In this document: piece by piece, positions 9,917-19,381 of the stretch
Layout: each line of letters begins with the position of its first letter
Position numbering within the stretch: position 1 is the first letter of the stretch
Origin: Alcaligenaceae bacterium
GTDB lineage: Bacteria; Pseudomonadota; Gammaproteobacteria; Burkholderiales; Burkholderiaceae_B
Assembly (NCBI GenBank): GCA_013416455.1
Contig: JACCES010000002.1
Span: 124,001 to 188,000 of the forward strand
Direction of reading: 5' to 3'
DNA length: 64,000 nucleotides
Notes under the pieces: generated by a model
The model's database searches: none
What the model saw: the letters and a program-made list of their open reading frames with translations, nothing else
Told to the model about the DNA's origin: nothing
Made by a program: the position numbers and the translations under genes

Positions 9917-11548
9917 TCATGCCGAGAACCGGGGGGCGTGCGCCGGCGCGTCGTGCCACGGCCGGGGTTTTCGCAGGCGGCCGGCCATCGCCAGGGCGTA
10001 AGGGGCGGCTTCGAAAAGAACTTGATACTGCTGTTCGTTCAAGCGCAAGCCCGCCTTGACTGCCAGGCCGGCGGCCAGTTCGCGCGTTCCGGCGTCGCAG
10101 GCGGCGGTATCCGGCGTGAGGTCGGGCGGCGTAATCGGGGGGGCTTGTACGCCCGGCGCCAGGGCCGGGCGGCGCTGGCGCCACTGCGTGGCCTGCTCGT
10201 AGGCGTGGCCGGCCCGAAGGACATCGGCATCCGAGAACGGCGGGCCGATCAGTTGCATACCCAGGGGCAGGCCCGTGGCGCTGTAGCCGCAGCAGAGCGC
10301 AAGTGCCGGCGCGCCGATGACATTGGCGAATGCATGGGGGTTGGGGCGCCGCCAGAACTGGAGCGGATGCTGCGTGCTTATGAGGGGCGCGGCGCCAGGG
10401 CCCGGCGCAAACAGCAGATCGTATTTGCCGTAGAGCGGCTGCATGCCGGCAACCATGCGGCGCTGTTCGCGCGAGGCGGCCAGGTAGTCGGACGATTGGA
10501 ACAGGACGGCGGGCAGGATGCGCGTGAGAAAATCCCGTCCAAAATCGCCGGGCCGTTCGATCAGCTGCTGGTGGTACACCGAAAATATTTCGCTTTCCCC
10601 GATGATGATTTTCACGTCCAGATAGGCTTGCATGGGCTGGATGCGGCAAGTCTCGACGTGGGCCCCCAGGCGGCGCAGGGTATCCACCGCATCGTCGAGC
10701 GCCCGCCGATGCTCGTCGTCGCAATGCAGATCCTCTTCCCAAATATGCTGTAGAACGCCAATCCGCAGATTCTTGATGCCCCCGTCGAGCTGCCGCCGAT
10801 AATCCGGGATCGGGCGTTCGAGGCTATTGCCATCACTGGGGTCGTGCCCCGCCATGGCCTGCAGCAGCAGCGCGCAGTCTTCAGCCGTGCCCGCCATGGG
10901 CCCGCAGTGGTCAAGCGTGTAGGAGTTGGGCAGCACGCCTGTGCGGCTGACCCGGCCCGAACTGGGAAGCAGGCCTGTGATGCCGCAGAGCGACGCGGGC
11001 CCCCGCACCGATCCGCCCGTATCCGACCCCAGTGCGGCCGGCAGCAGACCCGCCGCCACCGCCGCGGCGGAGCCGCTGGACGAGCCGCCGGTGAAACGCG
11101 CGAGATCCCAGGGGTTGCGGGCCACTGGCCATGGCAGGTCGAAGGACGGCCCGCCATGGGCGAATTCGTGGGTGGCGAGCTTGCCCAGCAGCACGGCGCC
11201 CGATTCATAGAGTCTGGCGATGACGGCGGCATCGCGCTGCGGCACGTGGTCGATGGCCAGGCGCGACCCGCCCGTGGTGGGTATGCCGGCGGTTTCGAAG
11301 ATATCCTTGACGCCGAAAGGAATGCCGTGCAGGGGGCCGCGGTAGTGTCCCCGCATCAATTCCGCCTCCGCGTCGCGGGCCCGGCGGCGCGCCCATTCGA
11401 AGGTGGGGGTGATGAAGGCATGCAACTGGGCGTCGAAAGTTTCGATGCGCGCGATCAGATGATCGGTGTATTCCACCGGTGACAGGCGGCGCTGACGGAT
11501 GAGGGCGCCCGCCTCGGCGATGGAAAGCGCATGCAGGGGCAGGCTCAT
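9917..11548 (-). CDS. Amidase (amidase signature family)
   Basis: A 543-residue amidase-signature enzyme hydrolysing a carboxamide. The Ser-cisSer-Lys triad is intact: Lys81 in FGVKDIFETAG, Ser156 in TGGSSSGSAAAVAAG, and nucleophile Ser180 in GSDTGGSVRGP. The spacing (75 and 24) is that of fatty-acid amide hydrolase and malonamidase. It is the last gene of a unit read as Bug receptor, TauD-type dioxygenase, amidase, so it probably works on the imported compound or a derivative. GatA is an alternative member of the family, but no gatB or gatC is nearby. Confidence 0.88.
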   Translation of the reverse strand: MSLPLHALSIAEAGALIRQRRLSPVEYTDHLIARIETFDAQLHAFITPTFEWARRRARDAEAELMRGHYRGPLHGIPFGVKDIFETAGIPTTGGSRLAIDHVPQRDAAVIARLYESGAVLLGKLATHEFAHGGPSFDLPWPVARNPWDLARFTGGSSSGSAAAVAAGLLPAALGSDTGGSVRGPASLCGITGLLPSSGRVSRTGVLPNSYTLDHCGPMAGTAEDCALLLQAMAGHDPSDGNSLERPIPDYRRQLDGGIKNLRIGVLQHIWEEDLHCDDEHRRALDDAVDTLRRLGAHVETCRIQPMQAYLDVKIIIGESEIFSVYHQQLIERPGDFGRDFLTRILPAVLFQSSDYLAASREQRRMVAGMQPLYGKYDLLFAPGPGAAPLISTQHPLQFWRRPNPHAFANVIGAPALALCCGYSATGLPLGMQLIGPPFSDADVLRAGHAYEQATQWRQRRPALAPGVQAPPITPPDLTPDTAACDAGTRELAAGLAVKAGLRLNEQQYQVLFEAAPYALAMAGRLRKPRPWHDAPAHAPRFSA

Positions 11549-11614
11549 GTCGTTTGCTCTGGAGGATGGGTGGGTTCGAGCCCGAGTGGCGCGGCCGCGA
11601 TATCGGAACGGGTT

Positions 11615-12514
11615 CTAAGCGGCATGGGCAAGAGCGTGCTTGACGAAATCGGGATCGAAGATCCGGTCGGCCATTACCTGACAGCGTTTCATCAGCCGGG
11701 GTTCGTCCGGGCCGTAGTCGGCAACGGCGTTGTGCCAGGTGGACAGGTGATCCCAGATCAGGACATCGCCGACCGACCACCGGTGAACGTAGCGGTACTC
11801 CGGCCGCAGAACATGCTCGATGAGCTGCGCCAGCATTGCGTCGCTTTCGCTTTCCGGCACGTCGTTGATTCTTTCCGTGAAGCCGGGATTGACGTAAATG
11901 ACCTTGCGCCCGCTGACGGGATGGGTCAGGAAAACCGGATGGACCGAGGGCGGGTGGGCCGCGCGTTCGGCGGGGGTGAGTGGGGCCCGGGGGCTGGCCT
12001 TTTCCCGCCGCATGTTTTCCCAGTAGTAGTTGAGATCGTGGGTGGCGGTGGCGTGCGCCAGCCGCGTTTTCAGGTCGTCCGGCAAGTCGTCGTAGGCCGC
12101 CGCTGTGTTGGTGAACTCCGTGGCGCCCAGCGGCTGGCCATTGCGCTGTGGTACTTCGAACGCTTTCAGGACGTTGACATAGCCCACGACGCGGTTGTAT
12201 GTCATGTCGGTATGCCAGCTCTGCCCCGCATCCGGCACGCCGATCAATTCGCCGTTACGCCGGATGTTCGAAAGAATCGACACTTCGGGAATGCCGGTTT
12301 TGTCCTGGCCCGAACGCAGCACTTGCAGGCTCCCGAAACGGCTGGCGAAGTCTTTGAGTTCGGGCGCGTCGAAGGTTTGATCCGGAAAGCAGAGCACGCC
12401 GTAGCCGCCGAGCGCGCGCAGAATGCTGGCGAAATCCGCGGCGGACAAGGGCTGCCCCAGATCGATGCCGGTGATGGTGGCACCCAGAGTCTCGCCGGTG
12501 GGCGCAATATTCAT
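11615..12514 (-). CDS. TauD/TfdA family Fe(II)/2-oxoglutarate dioxygenase
   Basis: A 299-residue dioxygenase of the taurine/2,4-D family. The iron triad is present: His101 and Asp103 in QSWHTDMTYNR and His261 in STWHNAV, followed by Arg273 as the probable 2-oxoglutarate anchor. I prefer the ATG at 12514 because a GGAGA ribosome site sits 8 bases before it; an ATG 15 bases upstream overlaps that site. It lies between the Bug receptor and amidase genes on the same strand. Family members hydroxylate sulfonates, phenoxyacetates, quaternary amines or alkyl sulfates. Which of these applies is unknown. Confidence 0.87.
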   Translation of the reverse strand: MNIAPTGETLGATITGIDLGQPLSAADFASILRALGGYGVLCFPDQTFDAPELKDFASRFGSLQVLRSGQDKTGIPEVSILSNIRRNGELIGVPDAGQSWHTDMTYNRVVGYVNVLKAFEVPQRNGQPLGATEFTNTAAAYDDLPDDLKTRLAHATATHDLNYYWENMRREKASPRAPLTPAERAAHPPSVHPVFLTHPVSGRKVIYVNPGFTERINDVPESESDAMLAQLIEHVLRPEYRYVHRWSVGDVLIWDHLSTWHNAVADYGPDEPRLMKRCQVMADRIFDPDFVKHALAHAA

Positions 12515-12658
12515 GAGGTGAGTCTCCATAGTGTGATTCCTGCGTGCATCGGTATCGGCGCACCGCCGTCCGCCATGGCGTCAACGCCGTGAATCCCGCC
12601 GGCGCCCGCCCGACAGCCTGGCCATGCCCGGCGCCGCGCAGGGTGGACGGCAGCCTGC

Positions 12659-13663
12659 TCAATGTGTTTCGACACCAGCGCGGGTGACGACATCCTTCCA
12701 CATGGCGATGTCGCTGGCGACAAAGTCGGCCATTTCGCGCGGCGACAAGTAAGAGGGGGCGAGACCCGCTTCGATCAGCAGTGAATTCACCGTCGGGTCG
12801 TTGATTGCATCGCGAAGGGCGGCGCTGAGCTTGTCGACAATGGGTTGCGGCAACTGCGCGGGGCCGAACATGCCGAACCAGGCATTGGCCACCATCCCGG
12901 GCACCCCTTGTTCAATGGCGGTGGGCAGGTCGGGCGCTTGCACCAGGCGTTCTTCGCTGGTGGTGGCGATACCGCGCAAACGGTTCTCGCGGATGTGCGG
13001 CAGCAGCGCGACGGTATAGATGAGAACGGGTACGTGCCCGGCCAGGACGTCGGTGATGCCCTGACTGATGTTGTTATAGGGCACATTGACGAGCTTGGCG
13101 CCTTTGAGGTTCAGCATCTGCCCCGCCAGGTTGTTGGAAGAGCCCACCGGCGATGAGGCGAAATCCAGCCCTTTCGGCAAGGAGTTGGAATACTCGATCA
13201 GTTCCTGCAGGTTGTGTACGGGCACCGACGGGTGCACCGCGATCAGGTTCGCGGATTTTGCCGCAAGGCCGATGGGGGTGAAGTCCTTCACGATGTCGTA
13301 GGGCATCGAGTTGGGCCGCATGGCCGCCACAATGGAGTGCGAAGACGTGGAACCCATGCACAGCGTATAGCCGTCCGGCGCCGCATGCATGACAGCCTGG
13401 GCGCCGACCACGCCGTTGGCGCCGGCGCGGTTGTCGATGACGACTTGCTGCCCCAGGGTCGTGGACATGTGCTGTTGCAGGTGCCGGGTCATGACGTCGG
13501 TTGCCGAGCCGGCGGCGAACGGGACGATCAGCCGTATGAGCCTGCTTGGGTAGGCATCCTGGGCCCTGGAGATGCCCGGGCTGCCCGCATAGGCGGCCAG
13601 GGCAAGTGCTGCATACCCGCTATTTACCAGAAAGCGCCGCCGTCCTGTAACTGGATTCTGCAT
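12659..13663 (-). CDS. Bug-family (TTT) periplasmic substrate-binding protein 1
   Basis: A 334-residue TctC/Bug receptor, the solute-capturing part of a tripartite tricarboxylate transporter. The N-terminus has a twin-arginine-like signal (GRRRFLVNSGYAALALAAYA) and the mature start is near QDAYPSR. Family marks follow: LIVPFAAGSATDVMTRHL, the VIDNRAGANGVVGAQ stretch and the AAPDGYTL loop that bind the carboxylate. I start at 13663, where an AGGAGA ribosome site is 7 bases upstream. It is the first gene of a unit with the dioxygenase and amidase and is divergent from the AraC gene. No TctA/TctB membrane genes are in the window. Confidence 0.9.
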   Translation of the reverse strand: MQNPVTGRRRFLVNSGYAALALAAYAGSPGISRAQDAYPSRLIRLIVPFAAGSATDVMTRHLQQHMSTTLGQQVVIDNRAGANGVVGAQAVMHAAPDGYTLCMGSTSSHSIVAAMRPNSMPYDIVKDFTPIGLAAKSANLIAVHPSVPVHNLQELIEYSNSLPKGLDFASSPVGSSNNLAGQMLNLKGAKLVNVPYNNISQGITDVLAGHVPVLIYTVALLPHIRENRLRGIATTSEERLVQAPDLPTAIEQGVPGMVANAWFGMFGPAQLPQPIVDKLSAALRDAINDPTVNSLLIEAGLAPSYLSPREMADFVASDIAMWKDVVTRAGVETH

Positions 13664-13991
13664 GTTTGTCTCCTGGGCCGAATGGTTGTGTCCGTTTCCG
13701 TGAACGGCCGGCAAGGAACGGAATGATGCGACTATGGAAGCGAATTCACCCGCTTGGCATGTGGCATACTGATGCGCCGGCCATGCTGAAAAATTTTGCG
13801 GTACGGGTCATCGAATGTACCCATGCCCCAGGGCACCGAACGGTTATGTGTTTTTGTGGAAACGGTCAAGGCAGCCCTTGGCCGGAAGCTCATGGTTGTT
13901 GGCGCAAGGCGCCATAGCCGAACGGGGCCGCCATGTCAAAGTGTACAGCAACGGAATTGCCTTGCGGTCATCTTGAGCGGCGCGCGATACG
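13664..13991. other. Divergent control region between Bug receptor 1 and AraC regulator
   Basis: 328 bases between two divergent start codons. An open frame of 83 codons (13666-13917, +) shows no family features and I do not call it. The region probably holds the AraC-type operator and both promoters, but I could not pick a defensible -35/-10 pair or repeat. Confidence 0.45.
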
Positions 13992-14810
13992 ATGCCCATG
14001 AATGTCGCTGAAACGACGAAACCGGCAACAATCAGACAGCGGCCGGTTCCCGAACTGGGGCGCCTGCCGCGTCCGGTCTATGCCAGGGTCGAGAACCTCC
14101 GGCATCGCAGCGCGACGCGCCCTCACAGCCACCCCTGGGTGCAGCTTTCGTATGCCAGCCGGGGGGTCCTGCAGATCCGCACGGCGGGCGGCCTGTTTCT
14201 TGCGCCGCCGCAATGGGCCATACTCGTGCCGCCGCGGCAGGAGCACACGGTGGTGAACTCGGCTGGCACGGAAATGCGCAGCCTGTACATCGACGCGCGC
14301 GCGCTCCCCGGAAGTGAAGGAAGCTGCCGGGTGCTGGCCGTGTCCGGCCTGCTGCGGGAAATGATCGGCCACTTTTCGGGCCTGCCGGCGGAATACGATG
14401 AGGACGGCCCGGATGGCCGGCTGGCCCGCGTGATGCTGGATCTGGTGCAGGCCGCCCCGCGCGTCGCCTTTTCGCTGCCCTGGCCGGCCGAACCCGGGCT
14501 GCACGCCATTTGTGCCGAGATCCTGGCCGCGCCGCGGCGGCCTCTGCGGCCCGCGGCCTGGTGCGCCGCCCTGGGGGTTTCGCAGCGTACGCTGGAACGG
14601 GCATTCATGCGCGATACCGGCATGAATTTGCGGACATGGCGTTTGCGGGCGCGGCTGCTGGGGGCGCTGCCCTTGCTGCAGCGTGGCGACAGCGTGACGG
14701 ACGTCGCCCTGGCCTGCGGTTATGGCTCGACGTCCTCGTTCATTGCGTCCTTCCGCCGGTTCTTCGGCGGGACGCCGGGCAGTTTCTCGGGCGCGCGGGC
14801 CCGCGACTGA
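13992..14810 (+). CDS. AraC-family transcriptional regulator
   Basis: A 272-residue DNA-binding regulator. The N-terminal half is a cupin-type sensor (RPHSHPWVQLSYASRG, LVPPRQEHTV). The C-terminal ~95 residues hold two helix-turn-helix units: AAWCAALGVSQRTLERAFMRDTG and DVALACGYGSTSSFIASFRRFFG. The build resembles the NimR/YdeE-type regulators. Being divergent from the Bug-dioxygenase-amidase unit, it is the likely regulator of that unit. The last 91 bases overlap, tail to tail, the coding end of the CDF transporter gene on the other strand. Confidence 0.9.
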   Translation: MPMNVAETTKPATIRQRPVPELGRLPRPVYARVENLRHRSATRPHSHPWVQLSYASRGVLQIRTAGGLFLAPPQWAILVPPRQEHTVVNSAGTEMRSLYIDARALPGSEGSCRVLAVSGLLREMIGHFSGLPAEYDEDGPDGRLARVMLDLVQAAPRVAFSLPWPAEPGLHAICAEILAAPRRPLRPAAWCAALGVSQRTLERAFMRDTGMNLRTWRLRARLLGALPLLQRGDSVTDVALACGYGSTSSFIASFRRFFGGTPGSFSGARARD

Positions 14811-15739
14811 GCGGCGGGGCCGGCCACCACTGGGTCGAAATGGGTCATGACGTCGAGCACGGCTTCCTGCTGCATGACCCGCCGGCGGGCTTCCGCGGCG
14901 ATGGCATGGCCCTGCAGTATGGTCAGCGCGCCGTCCATTTCCAGGTCGACCTCGACCCAGATCATGTCCCCCATTTTGCGGGTCTTGAGGCCGTGGATGC
15001 CGAGCACCCCCGGCGTGCCCAGCAGATGCCCGCGCAGGCGCGCCTCGGTTTCGGCATCGACGCCGCGGTCCATGAGATCGTGGAAGGCGTTGGAAAAGAA
15101 TCGCCAGCCCATGCGCGTGATCATCAGGCCAACAATCAGTGCGGCCAGCGGGTCGGCCAGCGGAAAGCCCGCCAGGCTCGCACTGATGCCCACCGCCACC
15201 ACCAGAGAGGACGCGGCATCGGAACGGGCATGCCAGGCATTGGCAATCAGCATGGTCGAGCGCACCCGCCGCCCCACGCTCAGCAGATAGCGGAACAGCA
15301 GTTCCTTGGCCGCCAGGGTGAACAGTGCGGCGATCAGCGCGATGTGATGTACCGGCGGCAGGGTTTCGACAGTGGTGATCTTGACGTAGCCGGACCAAAG
15401 CAGGCCGGCGCCGACCGTGATGAGCAGCGCGCCGATCGCCGCTGACGCGGCGGTTTCGAAACGGTGGTGGCCGTAGGGATGATCGTCGTCCGGCGCCTTG
15501 GCGCTGTGCTTGTTGGCGATCAGCACGATGAAGTCGGACAGCAGATCGGAAAGTGAATGCACGGCATCGGCCACCAGCGCGCTCGAGTGCGCCAGCACGC
15601 CGATGACGAACTGCGCGACCGACAGCGCGGTATTGACAAGGACGCTTGCCAGCGTGCTGCGGAAGCTCGCGGCCTGCCGTTCACGGCCGCCCGGCCCGTT
15701 GCGCGCGGGCAGCGGTGCGTCGTCGTGCATTTGCGGCAT
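14720..15739 (-). CDS. Cation diffusion facilitator (CDF) metal transporter
   Basis: A 339-residue inner-membrane metal/proton antiporter with six predicted helices and a C-terminal cytoplasmic domain. Helix 2 carries His61-x3-Asp65 (DAVHSLSD) and helix 5 His170-x3-Asp174 (NAWHARSD); an HD-HD site is usual for zinc-type CDFs. A His/Asp-rich loop, DDDHPYGHHRFE, follows helix 2. I start at 15739, 8 bases after the metG stop, with an AGGG ribosome site; an ATG 9 bases further in is possible. It is read in the same direction as metG. The last ~30 codons are antisense to the AraC gene and encode a basic, low-complexity tail. Confidence 0.88.
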   Translation of the reverse strand: MPQMHDDAPLPARNGPGGRERQAASFRSTLASVLVNTALSVAQFVIGVLAHSSALVADAVHSLSDLLSDFIVLIANKHSAKAPDDDHPYGHHRFETAASAAIGALLITVGAGLLWSGYVKITTVETLPPVHHIALIAALFTLAAKELLFRYLLSVGRRVRSTMLIANAWHARSDAASSLVVAVGISASLAGFPLADPLAALIVGLMITRMGWRFFSNAFHDLMDRGVDAETEARLRGHLLGTPGVLGIHGLKTRKMGDMIWVEVDLEMDGALTILQGHAIAAEARRRVMQQEAVLDVMTHFDPVVAGPAAQSRARAPEKLPGVPPKNRRKDAMNEDVEP

Positions 15740-15746
15740 GTCCGCC

Positions 15747-17813
15747 CTAGCTGATGCGCATGCCGGGCTGGGCGCCCGGCCAGGGATGCAGTACGTAGAT
15801 GCCGGCATCGGTGTTCTCGTCTGCGTGGCTGGCGGCCAGCACCATGCCTTCGGAGACGCCGAAACGCATCTTGCGCGGCGCCAGATTCGCGACCACGACC
15901 GTCAGCTTGTCGACCAGATCGCCCGGCTGGTAGCTGGCCTTGATGCCGGAGAACACCTGCCTGTGGCGGCCTTCGCCGACGTCCAGCGTAAGACGCAGCA
16001 GCTTGTCGGAGCCATCCACTTCTTCGGCCGCCACGATGCGCGCGATGCGCAGGTCGATCCTGGCGAAGTCCTTGATGTCGATGAGATCGGCGATGGGTTC
16101 GCCGCCGGGGGTGGCCTGCGGGGCCGCGGGCGGCTCGAAGAGCGCATCCAGCATCTTGGGCTCGACTCGCTGCATCAGGTGTTTGAACGGCGTGATGGCG
16201 GTGGGCGGCGCGCCGGCGTCGGACCACAGGAAGTCGCGCGCTTCGCCGAAGAGTTCCCGCGCCACGCGGCGGGTGAGGACGGGCAGCACCGGCGCCAGCA
16301 TGACCGACAGCGCCTTGAAGCCGGCCAGGGCCCGCGAACAGATGTCCTGCAGCCTGGCGCGGGTTTCGTCGTCGGCGGTCTGGATGCCTTTGGCCAGCAC
16401 CCAGGGCTGGGCGGCATCGAAAGCCTGATTGATGAGATCGGCCTGAGCCATGATGCGGCGGATGGCGCGGCCATATTCGCGGTGTTCGAAGTCGTCGCGG
16501 ACCTGGGCGGCCACGGCGGCGAACTCTTCACGCATGGCCGCTGTGTCGCCCGCGTAGGCCAGCCTGCCGTCGAACAGCTTGCTGATGAAGTTGGCGGCGC
16601 GGCTGGCGATGTTCACGTACTTGCCGACCAGGTCGCTGTTCACACGCGCCACGAAGTCGTCGGGATTGAAGTCCAGGTCTTCGACGTGGGAATTGAGCTT
16701 GGCGGTGATGTAGTAGCGCATCCACTCGGCATCCATGCCGATTTCCAGGTAGCGCAGCGGCGAGATGCCGGTGCCACGACTCTTGGACATTTTTTCGCCG
16801 CTGACGGTGATGAAACCGTGCACGTTCAGCGCGTCGGGCGTTTTCAGCCCGGCGAACTGCAGCATGGCCGGCCAGAACAGGGCGTGGAAGTAGACGATGT
16901 CCTTGCCGATGAAGTGCACCTGTTCGGTGCCGCTGGCCGGGTCGGTCAAGGCGTGGAAGTCGAAGCCGGCCTTGTCGCAGTAGGCTTTGAGCGATGCCAG
17001 ATAGCCGACCGGCGCGTCGAGCCAGACGTAGAAGTACTTGCCCGGCGCGTCAGGAATGGGAATGCCGAAATAGGGTTCGTCGCGGGAAATGTCCCAGTCG
17101 GCCAGATTGGCTTCTTCGTCTTCGCCGCCCAGCCACTCCCGGGTCTTGGCGAGCACTTCGGCCTGCAGGCGCTTGTCGCCGTTGGCATTGGTGCCGGCCA
17201 CCCATTCGCGCAGGAATTCCACGCAGCGCGGGTCGGACAGGCGGAAGAAGAAATGCTCGGAGCTGCGCAGCACCGGCCTGGCGTTGGTGAGGGTGGAATA
17301 CGGCTCGATCAGTTCGGTGGGCGAATACACCGTGCTGCAGACTTCGCAGGCGTCTCCGTACTGGTCTTTCGCATGACAGTGGGGGCATTCGCCCTTGATG
17401 TAGCGATCGGGCAGGAACATGCCCTTCACGGGGTCGTAGAACTGCTCGATGTCCTTGCTGTAGATGAAGCCGGCGTCTTTCAGGCGGCGGTAGATCGTCT
17501 GCGACAGTTCGATGTTTTCAGGCGAATCGGTGGAATGCCAGTGGTCGAAGGCGATATGGAAGCCGTTCAGGTACTGCGGCCGCTCGGCGGCGTAGCGGGC
17601 CACCAGGGCCTGGGGCGTGATGCCTTCGGATTCGGCCTTGAGCATGATGGGGGCGCCGTGGGCGTCGTCGGCGCCGACGAAATGCACCGTATGGCCCGCC
17701 ATTCGCATGGACCGTACCCAGATGTCGGCCTGGATGTATTCCATGATGTGGCCGATATGGAAAGAACCATTGGCATAGGGCAGGGCGGTGGTGACGAATA
17801 GGGTACGGGACAT
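15747..17813 (-). CDS. metG: Methionyl-tRNA synthetase
   Basis: A 688-residue class I synthetase that charges tRNA-Met in the cytoplasm. The HIGH signature is FHIGHI (His19-His22) and the KMSKS loop is GEKMSKS (341-345). A zinc-knuckle insert with [17 protein letters not shown] is present, as in the E. coli type. The last ~110 residues form the tRNA-binding OB-fold dimerisation domain ([16 protein letters not shown]). Divergent from apbC across a short region with a small gene between, an order common in Burkholderiales. Confidence 0.98.
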   Translation of the reverse strand: MSRTLFVTTALPYANGSFHIGHIMEYIQADIWVRSMRMAGHTVHFVGADDAHGAPIMLKAESEGITPQALVARYAAERPQYLNGFHIAFDHWHSTDSPENIELSQTIYRRLKDAGFIYSKDIEQFYDPVKGMFLPDRYIKGECPHCHAKDQYGDACEVCSTVYSPTELIEPYSTLTNARPVLRSSEHFFFRLSDPRCVEFLREWVAGTNANGDKRLQAEVLAKTREWLGGEDEEANLADWDISRDEPYFGIPIPDAPGKYFYVWLDAPVGYLASLKAYCDKAGFDFHALTDPASGTEQVHFIGKDIVYFHALFWPAMLQFAGLKTPDALNVHGFITVSGEKMSKSRGTGISPLRYLEIGMDAEWMRYYITAKLNSHVEDLDFNPDDFVARVNSDLVGKYVNIASRAANFISKLFDGRLAYAGDTAAMREEFAAVAAQVRDDFEHREYGRAIRRIMAQADLINQAFDAAQPWVLAKGIQTADDETRARLQDICSRALAGFKALSVMLAPVLPVLTRRVARELFGEARDFLWSDAGAPPTAITPFKHLMQRVEPKMLDALFEPPAAPQATPGGEPIADLIDIKDFARIDLRIARIVAAEEVDGSDKLLRLTLDVGEGRHRQVFSGIKASYQPGDLVDKLTVVVANLAPRKMRFGVSEGMVLAASHADENTDAGIYVLHPWPGAQPGMRIS

Positions 17814-17967
17814 ATCGGGGTGGGAAGAGGGTCAAAAGACCGATTTTAGCCGTGTGGGCGCCTGGTGCGCGCCATACCCCGAAAATGCCCTGGACATGCC
17901 GAACCGGACCGGGACTTCGATTTACATTGTGACGGTCCGTGATATTTGGTTTGCGTTCGCAACCGCG

Positions 17968-18216
17968 CTACGGAATCTCGCGCATTTCGATGTCGGTGAC
18001 GTCTTTGGGCCGGAACGCCTGCCTGGCCTGGTAGGGCCGGCGGCGTTCTTCCCAGTAGGTCCTGACGCCGAAAGGCCTGCCCTTGATGCGCGCGACGACG
18101 TACAGGATGGCAATGGCGATGGCTGTGGATGCCATGAAGATGGCTGCCGCGATCATGCCGAAGATCGCCAGGACGAAAAAAAGGATGCCGCGGATAATCT
18201 GATTAAATGTATTCAT
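17968..18216 (-). CDS. Small membrane protein of unknown function
   Basis: 82 residues. A hydrophobic stretch (residues ~9-42, GILFFVLAIFGMIAAAIFMA and following) could form one or two membrane helices. A basic cytoplasmic-looking tail (GVRTYWEERRRPYQARQAF) follows. I do not recognise a named family. It lies between metG and apbC and is divergent from apbC. Its composition fits a real short coding gene, but there is no functional clue. Confidence 0.6.
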   Translation of the reverse strand: MNTFNQIIRGILFFVLAIFGMIAAAIFMASTAIAIAILYVVARIKGRPFGVRTYWEERRRPYQARQAFRPKDVTDIEMREIP

Positions 18217-18294
18217 CGTACGATTGAGAAGCCCTCGTGGGATAAAAGTTCCCTCGATCCGGTATTCTTGATCCTGTTAAGAACTGGAAATGTC

Positions 18295-19380
18295 ATGAGT
18301 GTGAATCCTGATCGAGTCGTCGCCGCCCTTGAAAGCGTGCTGGATCCGAATACCCGCAAAACCCTGGCGGTCAAGCCGGAAACATGCAATATACGCGTCG
18401 AAGGGCAGCGCGTATCACTAACTGTACCGCTGGGCTACCCAACGCACAATGGCGACCCCGAACTGGTGCAACGGATTGAAACGGCATTGCGGGACGCGGG
18501 CCTGGAGCCGGGCGAAATCCGCCTGGACACCCGCATCGCGACCCATGCGGTGCAGGCGGGGCTGCGCCCGCTGCCCAATGTGCGCAACATCATCGCCGTG
18601 GCCTCCGGCAAGGGCGGTGTCGGAAAAAGCACGACCGCGGTGAACGTCGCCCTGGCCCTGGCGCGGCAGGGCGCGCGGGTGGGGCTGCTGGATGCCGACA
18701 TCTACGGGCCCAGCGTGCCCATCATGCTGGGCGTGTCCGAAAAACCCGCCAATCTCGACAACAAGATGATGGGGCCCGTGATCGGGCATGGCCTGCAGGC
18801 CAATTCCATCGGTTTCCTGATCGATGAAGATGCTCCGGCGATCTGGCGCGGGCCCATGGTCACGCAGGCGCTGACCCAGTTGTTGACACAGACCCAGTGG
18901 GACGACCTCGACTACCTGCTCATCGACATGCCGCCCGGCACGGGCGACATTGCGCTGACGATGGCTCAGAAAGTGCCCCTGGCCGGCGCCATGATCGTCA
19001 CCACGCCGCAGGACCTCGCGCTGGCGGACGTGCGCCGGGGCCTGCGCATGTTCCAGAAGGTCAACGTGCCGGTGCTGGGCATCGTCGAGAACATGTCGGT
19101 GCATGTCTGCTCCAAGTGCGGGCATGCGGAACATATTTTCGGCGAACACGGCGGCCGCGAGATGGCGGCCCAATATCACGTCCCCTGGCTGGGGGCCCTT
19201 CCCCTGCAGATGAGCATACGCAGCCAGACCGACTCCGGCCGTCCCACCGTCGTCGCCGAACCGGATGGCGACGCGGCCAGGGCCTATCATGGCATCGCGC
19301 GCGCACTGGCGGCGAATGTCGCGATCCTGCCGCCGGACCGGGCCGCGTTCACGCCCACGGTGGTCGCTCGCAAAGGCTGA
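18295..19380 (+). CDS. apbC: Iron-sulfur cluster carrier protein, Mrp/ApbC family ATPase
   Basis: A 361-residue P-loop protein that holds and passes on Fe-S clusters. The N-terminal MIP18-like domain (~1-90) is followed by a deviant Walker A, GKGGVGKS (105-112), the NIMLGV-type switch region (YGPSVPIMLG), Walker B-like LLIDMPPGTGD, and the cluster-ligand CSKCGHAE near the C-terminus. I start at 18295 (MSVNPDR). The frame is open further upstream, but that would overlap the small membrane-protein gene and add unrelated residues. tamA follows after one base, so the two are coupled. Confidence 0.95.
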   Translation: MSVNPDRVVAALESVLDPNTRKTLAVKPETCNIRVEGQRVSLTVPLGYPTHNGDPELVQRIETALRDAGLEPGEIRLDTRIATHAVQAGLRPLPNVRNIIAVASGKGGVGKSTTAVNVALALARQGARVGLLDADIYGPSVPIMLGVSEKPANLDNKMMGPVIGHGLQANSIGFLIDEDAPAIWRGPMVTQALTQLLTQTQWDDLDYLLIDMPPGTGDIALTMAQKVPLAGAMIVTTPQDLALADVRRGLRMFQKVNVPVLGIVENMSVHVCSKCGHAEHIFGEHGGREMAAQYHVPWLGALPLQMSIRSQTDSGRPTVVAEPDGDAARAYHGIARALAANVAILPPDRAAFTPTVVARKG

Positions 19381-19381
19381 T

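Noticed and set aside
9917-11548. Calling the amidase GatA
   Set aside because: Triad is shared by the whole family; gatB and gatC are absent and the neighbours are catabolic.
13666-13917. An 83-codon frame in the AraC divergent region
   Set aside because: Starts next to the receptor's ribosome site, has no recognisable features and probably is non-coding control DNA.
17788-18294. A 169-codon upstream extension of apbC
   Set aside because: It would cover the small membrane-protein gene on the other strand and add sequence unlike any Mrp/ApbC protein; 18295 gives the normal length.
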